From contig JAMDAA010000007.1 in the NCBI GenBank assembly GCA_023484045.1, forward strand, positions 1 to 41,072: a DNA stretch of 41,072 bases, written 5' to 3'. Source of the DNA: Patescibacteria group bacterium. Its GTDB lineage: Bacteria > Patescibacteriota > Microgenomatia > Levybacterales > UBA12049. Positions 26,296 through 33,517 of this stretch are shown piece after piece (the stretch's first letter is position 1; each line of letters starts with the position of its first letter). The notes below the pieces were generated by a model that did not search any database, was not told the origin of the DNA, and saw only the letters and a list, made by a program, of their open reading frames with translations. Made by a program: the position numbers and the translations under genes.

Positions 26296-27702
26296 CTATT
26301 GGCCATATTGTTTCAGTACTTGAGTGACTCCTTTTGAAAGGGTTTCGACCGCGCTTTCGGGAGATGTATTTTCGAGGATCGATCTAACCGCGTTTCCAAG
26401 ATAAGCATTCATCTGTTGGTTTAACCCGTTATCGTCCGTATCGGAAGCAAAAAAAGAAGATTTCGCAATCGAACCTTGACTCACGAAAGGATAAACGATC
26501 GTGTTGTTTTTTAGACTGTCCGCGAGATCAACCCTTGCGTATGGTTCACCGAAAAGTCGGGTTTTCGATTGTTCTGTAAATAATTTTTGTTCTGTCTCTT
26601 TTTTAGACAAAAATTTCATAAGAAGCATCGCCTCTTTTTGATGTTTGCTTTTAACCGACACTCCCTCTGTCCAATAGCTTGCGATCGTCATCTTTCGATC
26701 GGGCAGATACGGGACGGCGACTACTTGAAACGGTAAATTTTTATTCAACGCTTGTATCGTAAATATGTCCCAGGAATAACCGAAGTACATCGCAAGACTT
26801 CCGTTTGCGAAAGCCAAAGTTGAAGAATCGAGAGTCGAATCCCACACGCTTCCCCCTCCTTTTGCAAACGACGTATAAAATTCGAGCGAATCACTCGCTT
26901 TTTGCGAGGTCGCCGAAATATTATATAAGTCAACTCCATTTTGTACAAAAAGAAGCGAGATAATATCCGGTGCATGAACAATATTATCGTAAGTGCCTAT
27001 CGCAGCCCCGGAAGTTTTAATTTTTCCCTTTTCATCTTTTACCGTTAATGTTTTTGCTGTTTTGATAAAATCATCCCAAGACTTCGGGGTCTGCGCGCCC
27101 GCATCCTTAAAAATCTGTGTGTTTATAAAAAGGGATAATGTATCTATTTCGAGTGGAATCCCGTAAATCGCGCCATTTTTTATCAGATCTTGTTGCGTAA
27201 CCGGATAAAAATTTTTCTTGAATTCATCGGTCGTTGTAACATCACTTGACATCGGTAGTAAATATTTCGAAAGCTCGAGCAACCAAGTATTATGGAATCT
27301 AAAAATATCAGGACCTGTATTACTATTTATTCTCGTAACCAATCTTTCCCTGTATTGCTTTTTATCCATTTTTGAATATTCGACTTTTATGTTCGGGTTC
27401 TCTTTTTCAAAATCCGAAATTATGCCCTGAAAAACCGAAGGCTCTTCCCAAAGACCCCAATAAGTTAAAGTAACTTTCTCGTTTTTGCTTTTCGAAAAAA
27501 GCGGTAACACAAATTGAAAGATGACAAAACCGATTACCACTAAAACTACTATTCCTAAAACAATTTTAATTATGTTTGCTAATGAAAATGGTCTGGATGG
27601 GGATGGAAGCGGTGGCGTTTGATCCGCTTCCTGCTGCGGTTGAATTTGGAAACCTTGTTGCGATTCTCCCGTTGTATTTTGGAATACGGTATTTTCGTCC
27701 AT
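26296..27702 (-). CDS. Extracellular solute-binding protein (family 1-like), TM-anchored
   Basis: N-terminal Gln/Pro-rich tail, TM helix IVLGIVVLVVIGFVIFQFVLPLF, then KVTLTYWGLWEEPSVFQGIISDFEKENPNIKVEYSKMDKKQYRERL. Confidence 0.9.
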   Translation of the reverse strand: MDENTVFQNTTGESQQGFQIQPQQEADQTPPLPSPSRPFSLANIIKIVLGIVVLVVIGFVIFQFVLPLFSKSKNEKVTLTYWGLWEEPSVFQGIISDFEKENPNIKVEYSKMDKKQYRERLVTRINSNTGPDIFRFHNTWLLELSKYLLPMSSDVTTTDEFKKNFYPVTQQDLIKNGAIYGIPLEIDTLSLFINTQIFKDAGAQTPKSWDDFIKTAKTLTVKDEKGKIKTSGAAIGTYDNIVHAPDIISLLFVQNGVDLYNISATSQKASDSLEFYTSFAKGGGSVWDSTLDSSTLAFANGSLAMYFGYSWDIFTIQALNKNLPFQVVAVPYLPDRKMTIASYWTEGVSVKSKHQKEAMLLMKFLSKKETEQKLFTEQSKTRLFGEPYARVDLADSLKNNTIVYPFVSQGSIAKSSFFASDTDDNGLNQQMNAYLGNAVRSILENTSPESAVETLSKGVTQVLKQYGQ

Positions 27703-27722
27703 TTTTTATAGTATAATACCAA

Positions 27723-27743
27723 ATGGACACTCAGTTCAAATGA
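27723..27743 (+). CDS. Six-residue minicistron MDTQFK overlapping the VanW start (ATGA)
   Basis: TATAAT (27712-27717)-N5-ATG GAC ACT CAG TTC AAA TGA; TGA overlaps ATG at 27740. Confidence 0.4.
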   Translation: MDTQFK

Positions 27744-29173
27744 AAAAAGCTAAAAATAAACAAAAACCGTCGACAAAACATAAAATATTAGCTTTTCTTA
27801 AAGGAAGTTTCTGGTTTTTGATCGGTGCGACTTTAGGACTTTTCTTTTGCGTCAGTTTTATTTTTATAATCTTCCGAAATATTCATAAAAATGTTGTTTA
27901 CCCCGGAGTTATGATCAACGGAATTAATTTTGGCCACAAGACAAGAGAGGACGTCAGAAGTTTTTTTGCAGAAAAAAACCATAGGACCGAAGACACAAAA
28001 TTTGTTCTTACCGATGGTAAAGAAAACGTTGTAATAACTGCAAAACAATTAGGTCTAGGTTATGATGAAAATCTATTGGCAAATCAGGCATACAGCGTTG
28101 GCCGAACAAAAAATTTATTTTCTGATATCGCAATAATGTCTCAGGCCTATATAAATGGTGTTAATTTGTCCCCTTCCTATCATTATTCAGACCGTTATTT
28201 AATGGACGCTTTATCGCCGATTGTAAAAAAATTAACGATCGCGCCAAAAGATGCGTTATTTAATTTTCAAGACGGGAAAGTAATCGCGTTCCAACCCTCG
28301 AGTAACGGACAAGAAGTCGATATTGATTCGTTAAAAGTCGATTTATCGAGTAAAATTCCTGGAATTATCTCAACAGAAAAACCATTAACAATCGTGCTTC
28401 CCTTAATCATAAAAGTCGTCGAACCGAAAGTCACGACAGAAAAAGCTAATAATCTCGGGATAAAAGAGCTCGTCGCAACCGGCACGTCGCTATTTCAACA
28501 TTCGATTCCAGAAAGAATTCACAATATTACGCTCGCCGCGACAAAACTTAATGGGGTCTTAATCGCGCCGAATGAAATTTTCTCATTTAATAAAGCGGTC
28601 GGGGATATTTCTGCCGCGACGGGCTACAAACAAGCATACGTAATCCAAAGCGGGAAAACTGTTTTAGGAGATGGCGGCGGAGTTTGCCAAGTTTCGACGA
28701 CTCTTTTTCGCGCGGCGTTAAACGCGGGTCTTACGATAATCGAGCGAAACGCTCATGCTTATAGAGTCGGTTATTACGAACAAGATTCTCCGCCGGGATT
28801 CGATGCAACTGTTTACGCACCGAGCGTCGATTTAAGATTTAAAAATGACACAGGAAATTATTTGCTTATTCAAACATTAGTAGATCAAGAAAATTTAAGA
28901 CTTACTTTTCTGCTCTATGGAACAAGGGATGGAAGACAAGCGGTTATCGACACTCCTGTTGTTTCGTCGCAATCTCCCGCGCTTCCGCCAGTTTATCAAG
29001 ATGATCCAACGCTCAAAAAAGGGATAATAAAACAAGTCGATTTTTCTGCAAACGGAATGAATACTTATTTTACAAGACGAGTGACAAAAAACGGAAAAAT
29101 TATTATTTCTGATAAATTTGTGTCGAATTTTCAACCATGGGCCGCGGTGTATTTAAAAGGAACCAAAGACTAA
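27740..29173 (+). CDS. VanW family protein
   Basis: NITLAATKLNGVLIAPNEIFSFNKAVGDISAATGYKQAYVI...GDGGGVCQVSTTLFRAALNAGL. Confidence 0.93.
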   Translation: MKKAKNKQKPSTKHKILAFLKGSFWFLIGATLGLFFCVSFIFIIFRNIHKNVVYPGVMINGINFGHKTREDVRSFFAEKNHRTEDTKFVLTDGKENVVITAKQLGLGYDENLLANQAYSVGRTKNLFSDIAIMSQAYINGVNLSPSYHYSDRYLMDALSPIVKKLTIAPKDALFNFQDGKVIAFQPSSNGQEVDIDSLKVDLSSKIPGIISTEKPLTIVLPLIIKVVEPKVTTEKANNLGIKELVATGTSLFQHSIPERIHNITLAATKLNGVLIAPNEIFSFNKAVGDISAATGYKQAYVIQSGKTVLGDGGGVCQVSTTLFRAALNAGLTIIERNAHAYRVGYYEQDSPPGFDATVYAPSVDLRFKNDTGNYLLIQTLVDQENLRLTFLLYGTRDGRQAVIDTPVVSSQSPALPPVYQDDPTLKKGIIKQVDFSANGMNTYFTRRVTKNGKIIISDKFVSNFQPWAAVYLKGTKD

Positions 29174-29179
29174 AACACG

Positions 29180-29653
29180 ATGAATAAAATATTAACCGTT
29201 GAACAGTCAATCGATATTAGTAAAGGATTGAAACAAAAAGGTAAAACTATCGTTTTGGTTGGCGGCTGTTTTGACATCCTTCATATCGGTCATGTCAGGT
29301 TTTTAAACGAGGCAAAAAAACAAGGAGATTTCCTCTTTATAATACTTGAAAGTGATGAAAAAATATGCAATATAAAAGGAGAAAACCGCCCGATAAATAA
29401 TCAAGAAGATCGGGCCGAAATACTTTCTAATCTTAAAATGACTGACTATATTATAAAAATTCCTCTTTTGAAATCCGATAATGACTATCGGGATTTAATA
29501 ATTCTGTTAAAACCTGATATAATCGCAACTACAAAAGGCGATCCCAAACGTAACCTAAAGGAAAAACATGCAAAAGCGATTGGGGCAGAAGTTGTCGATG
29601 TTATCGAAAAAATCGAAGACCAATCGACGACAAAAATCGCTAAATACATCTAA
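29180..29653 (+). CDS. Cytidylyltransferase-family nucleotidyltransferase (RfaE domain II-like)
   Basis: VLVGGCFDILHIGHVRFLNEAKKQGD...; ENRPINNQEDRAEIL. Confidence 0.88.
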   Translation: MNKILTVEQSIDISKGLKQKGKTIVLVGGCFDILHIGHVRFLNEAKKQGDFLFIILESDEKICNIKGENRPINNQEDRAEILSNLKMTDYIIKIPLLKSDNDYRDLIILLKPDIIATTKGDPKRNLKEKHAKAIGAEVVDVIEKIEDQSTTKIAKYI

Positions 29654-29656
29654 TCT

Positions 29657-30127
29657 ATGAAAAAAATATTAATACTTTTTGGGGCATTGTTCGTAATCGC
29701 GCTTTTGGGCAGCTATTTTAGTAATTATTTTAAAACTAATTCTTTTCCGTTTATGAAAACTCCGAGTGTTACGATAAAAAGCCAAAAATTTTCTGTTACC
29801 GTTGCCAAAACACTTAAAGATACAGAAATCGGACTCTCCGAAAAAACATCACTTCCGCAAAATCAAGGAATGTTGTTTGCTTTTAAGGATCCCGGGTTTT
29901 ATCCTTTTTGGATGAAAAAAATGAAATTTCCGATCGATATAATTTATATAAACAAAAATAAAATCGTAACTATTTTTGAGAATGCCGCAGTACCGGATCC
30001 TAAAACACAGCAAATCCCAATATATAAACCAGAGACTCAAGCCAACATGGTTTTAGAAATAAATGCCGGTCTTTCAAAAAAATACGGATTTAAAACCGGC
30101 GATGAAGTAAAAACAGAAAACCTTTAA
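29657..30127 (+). CDS. DUF192 domain protein, membrane-anchored
   Basis: TEIGLSEKTSLPQNQGMLFAFKDPGFYPFWMKKMKFPIDIIYIN...VLEINAG. Confidence 0.88.
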   Translation: MKKILILFGALFVIALLGSYFSNYFKTNSFPFMKTPSVTIKSQKFSVTVAKTLKDTEIGLSEKTSLPQNQGMLFAFKDPGFYPFWMKKMKFPIDIIYINKNKIVTIFENAAVPDPKTQQIPIYKPETQANMVLEINAGLSKKYGFKTGDEVKTENL

Positions 30128-30131
30128 ATCG

Positions 30132-31169
30132 ATGAGAATTTTAGGCATCGAAACTTCTTGTGATGAAACCGCGGCTTCGGTTATCGAAGCAAATTCGAAA
30201 GATAAACAAACAAAAATAATATCAAATCTTATCGCATCTTCTCTTCCCTTGCATTCAAAAACCGGCGGGATAATTCCTGAAGTCGCCGCGCGCGAACAAA
30301 TAAAATACATGATTCCTGTTATAAACAACGCTTTAAAAAACGCGAGCTCAACCCCAGGGGTCGAGCATCAAAAAATGATTGACGCGATCGCGGTGACTGT
30401 CGGACCGGGTTTAATCGGCTCACTTTTGGTCGGAGTCGAAGCCGCAAAAACTCTCTCTTATGTTTGGAAAAAACCGATAATCCCCGTTAATCATTTAATT
30501 GGTCACGTTTATGCTAACTTTATCAAGGCCTCTCGTGAACAAAACGAGATCGAATTTCCTGCTCTAGTTTTAATCGTTTCCGGCGGACACACAGATCTAG
30601 TCTTAATGAAAAATCACGGCAATCTTAAATTAATCGGTGGAACTTTAGATGATGCGGCCGGAGAGGCGTTTGATAAAATCGCAAGACTTTTAAATCTTTC
30701 TTATCCCGGAGGACCAGCGATTGAAAATGCGGCAAAAAAGGGAAACGAAAACACATTCAATTTTCCGCGGCCGATGATAAATTCTCGCAATTTTGATTTT
30801 TCCTTTTCCGGCTTAAAAGCAGCTGTTCTTCGCGAAGTGCAAAAAATGAAAAAGATCGACCAAAAAACAGTTTCAAATATCTCGGCTAGTGTTCAAAAAG
30901 CGATTATTGATGTTTTGATCGATAAAACTTTGAAAGCCGCGGAAAATTACAAAGCAAAATCGATTCTTATTTCCGGCGGTGTATCTGCAAACGAACTTCT
31001 CCGAAAAAGTTTAGAGATCAAAAGTTATGATTTAAGAATTAAATTTTTTGCTCCGGAAAAATTTTTATGCACCGACAATGCGGCGATGATTGCCACCGCG
31101 GCATTCTTTAATTACAACCCCATTCACTGGAGCAAAATCAACGTGAACCCCGAATTATATTTTAAATAA
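30132..31169 (+). CDS. tsaD: tRNA N6-adenosine threonylcarbamoyltransferase TsaD
   Basis: ILGIETSCDETAASVI; VNHLIGHVYANF; VSGGHTDLVLM; LDDAAGEAFDKIARLL. Confidence 0.97.
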   Translation: MRILGIETSCDETAASVIEANSKDKQTKIISNLIASSLPLHSKTGGIIPEVAAREQIKYMIPVINNALKNASSTPGVEHQKMIDAIAVTVGPGLIGSLLVGVEAAKTLSYVWKKPIIPVNHLIGHVYANFIKASREQNEIEFPALVLIVSGGHTDLVLMKNHGNLKLIGGTLDDAAGEAFDKIARLLNLSYPGGPAIENAAKKGNENTFNFPRPMINSRNFDFSFSGLKAAVLREVQKMKKIDQKTVSNISASVQKAIIDVLIDKTLKAAENYKAKSILISGGVSANELLRKSLEIKSYDLRIKFFAPEKFLCTDNAAMIATAAFFNYNPIHWSKINVNPELYFK

Positions 31170-31187
31170 TTGTGCTAAAATAGATCC

Positions 31188-32219
31188 ATGTCCACTGAAG
31201 TTGTAATTATCGTTTTTATTGTTGCCGGATTCGCCGCGATATTATACTTTTTGAATAAAAAACTGTCTGAGATGAACAAGCAAAAACCCGATGAAGCGCT
31301 TTTGGAATGGTTAAAAAGCATGCAATCAACTCTGGATAAAACAAACAAAGCCGTAAACGAAACGCTCCACACCTCATCTGTACACATGGTAAAAACTTTG
31401 CAGGAAAACTCAAAACAATTAAACGAAAGACTCGACAAGGCGGCCGCCGTAATAAGGGATGTCGGAAAAGAGGTTGGACAAATGAGTGAAATCGGCCGCA
31501 ACATGAAAGAGCTCCAGGAGTTTTTAAAAAGCCCAAAACTCAGGGGCAATATTGGCGAACAAGTTTTAAAAGATTTAATATCTCAGATGTTTCCGAAAAA
31601 CAGCTTCCATTTGCAGTACCAATTTAAATCAGGCGAAAAAGTCGACGCGGCAATCCAAACCGATGCCGGAATTTTACCGATCGATTCGAAATTCCCGATG
31701 GAGAATTTTCAGAAAATGGCAAAGGCGGAAAATAAGTCCGATGAACAGATTTATAAAAAAGAATTTACAAGAGACGTTAAAAAACATATCGACGCGATTT
31801 CGAAAAAATATATTCTGCCCGAAGAGGGGACAATGGATTTTGCGTTGATGTATGTACCGAGCGAAACTGTTTATTATGAAATAGTTAGTGAACCGGATGT
31901 TTTAGATTACGCAAGAAGATCCAGGGTTTATGTTGTTTCTCCAAATACTTTATACGCCCATTTACAAACAATTCTTTTATCCTTTGAGGGAAGGAAAATC
32001 GAAAGCCGTTCGCGCGAGGTCTTCAAAATGCTAAGGGCTTTGCAGATCGACTACACAAAAGTTGACGAAAACATGGGGGTTTTAGGAAAACATATCAATA
32101 ACGCATCATCCCAATTCAGCAATGTATTAACTGGCTTTAACAGGCTTGGTCAAAAACTTCAGTCGACTCATTCTTTAGAAGACAAGATCGAAAAAGAACA
32201 GCTCAAAATCGAAGATTAA
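31188..32219 (+). CDS. rmuC: RmuC-family protein
   Basis: KSPKLRGNIGEQVLKDLISQMFP...DAAIQTDAGILPIDSKFPMENF...YVVSPNTLYAHLQTI. Confidence 0.9.
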   Translation: MSTEVVIIVFIVAGFAAILYFLNKKLSEMNKQKPDEALLEWLKSMQSTLDKTNKAVNETLHTSSVHMVKTLQENSKQLNERLDKAAAVIRDVGKEVGQMSEIGRNMKELQEFLKSPKLRGNIGEQVLKDLISQMFPKNSFHLQYQFKSGEKVDAAIQTDAGILPIDSKFPMENFQKMAKAENKSDEQIYKKEFTRDVKKHIDAISKKYILPEEGTMDFALMYVPSETVYYEIVSEPDVLDYARRSRVYVVSPNTLYAHLQTILLSFEGRKIESRSREVFKMLRALQIDYTKVDENMGVLGKHINNASSQFSNVLTGFNRLGQKLQSTHSLEDKIEKEQLKIED

Positions 32220-32226
32220 TTTTTAA

Positions 32227-32958
32227 TTAATACCCTGAAAAATTTTCCTTGTGAATTTTTTCTTTTTGAACGCCCAAATTATTAATTATTTCTAAAATCG
32301 CAGTAACCATTGTGGGCGGTCCGGCGACCCAGAAAGAAGAATCCGCGATGTCATTTACATATTTTTTTATCATTTGTTCGGAAATTCTTCCTGTCTCCCC
32401 TGTCCATTGAGATTTCGATTCTTCCGGTTTTGTAATCGTATAAACAATCTCTATATTAGGATTCGACTTTGAGATTTGCGTAAATTCGTCGTAAAACACT
32501 ATGTCTTCAACCGTAGAAAATGAAGCAAACAAAGTGATCTGTGTCGTTATTTTTTTCACCGTTATGTATGCTATTATGCTATGAAACGGTGTAACTCCGA
32601 TTCCGCCTGCCAAAAAGACCCTGGGTTCATTGTCTTCTTCTCTAAATACAAATCCCCCGGAAGGTTTTAAAAACTTAACTTCTGTCCCCGGGGTCAACTC
32701 AAAAAGCGTTTTTTTAAACTTACTTTTAACTATTCTCGTTGTTATTGTTAAAAAATCTTTATTTAAAGGCGAGGAAGAAATTGTAAAATAACGCGAATTT
32801 CCTCTTTCGGGATCTTCGATCGGCAGAAATATTTGTGTAAATTGTCCAGGCAAAAAATCGATCCCACGGCCTGAACAGTCAAAATAAAAAGTATGTGCAT
32901 CCTTTGAAACTTTTTCTTTTTTAACAAATTTTAAATAAAATTCTAAATTTTGATCCAT
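32227..32958 (-). CDS. FAD/NAD(P)-binding oxidoreductase (ferredoxin-NADP reductase-like)
   Basis: FLPGQFTQIFLP...RYFTISSSPLN...VFLAGGIGVTPFHSII...FWVAGPPTMVTAI. Confidence 0.9.
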   Translation of the reverse strand: MDQNLEFYLKFVKKEKVSKDAHTFYFDCSGRGIDFLPGQFTQIFLPIEDPERGNSRYFTISSSPLNKDFLTITTRIVKSKFKKTLFELTPGTEVKFLKPSGGFVFREEDNEPRVFLAGGIGVTPFHSIIAYITVKKITTQITLFASFSTVEDIVFYDEFTQISKSNPNIEIVYTITKPEESKSQWTGETGRISEQMIKKYVNDIADSSFWVAGPPTMVTAILEIINNLGVQKEKIHKENFSGY

Positions 32959-33049
32959 AAAGATATTATAGCGAATTAAATAAGTAATTTAAATTACAGA
33001 GTCATCTGTACAGAAACATCATGATATAATAAAGGGAGGGAGGTGAAAA

Positions 33050-33466
33050 ATGAATAAGACTATTTTATTTGCGGTCGTTATATTAGTAATAATTGGAGGG
33101 GGTATTCTTTTATTAACTAATAAATCGACAAAACAACAAAGTTCATCGCCGGCACAGAATACAATTAATCAATCGTTGCCAACCGATGCCCCGAAAAATC
33201 AAACTACAATAACCGTTAGTCAATCCGGATTTGGACCGAACACAATAACGGTTAAGATAGGAACTGTGGTTACATGGATAAATAAAAGCGGCAGTCCGGT
33301 CACTGTTAACTCAAATAATCATCCTACCCATTTACTGTATTCTCCGCTAAACTTGGGAGAATTTAACGATGGTTCATCGGTGCAGTTAACTTTTGATAAG
33401 CCGGGGACATACGGATATCACAATCACTTAAACCCGAGCCAAACAGGAACTGTGATTGTTAAATAA
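33050..33466 (+). CDS. Membrane-anchored cupredoxin-domain protein
   Basis: N-terminal TM; TITVKIGTVVTWINKSGSPVTVNSNNHPTH...FDKPGTYGYHNHLNPSQTGTVIV; strong SD GGGAGGGAGGTGAAAA-ATG. Confidence 0.85.
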   Translation: MNKTILFAVVILVIIGGGILLLTNKSTKQQSSSPAQNTINQSLPTDAPKNQTTITVSQSGFGPNTITVKIGTVVTWINKSGSPVTVNSNNHPTHLLYSPLNLGEFNDGSSVQLTFDKPGTYGYHNHLNPSQTGTVIVK

Positions 33467-33517
33467 AAAGTAGATTTTAAGATAATTGCTGTGTTGTTTG
33501 TGTGGTAAAATAGCTGC

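Noticed and set aside
26881-26915. GCGAATCACTCGC...GCGAGGTCGC palindromes in the solute-binding gene
   Set aside because: Encodes ordinary-looking sequence (SDSLEFYTS) without an obvious insertion, so not counted in the palindromic-insert family.
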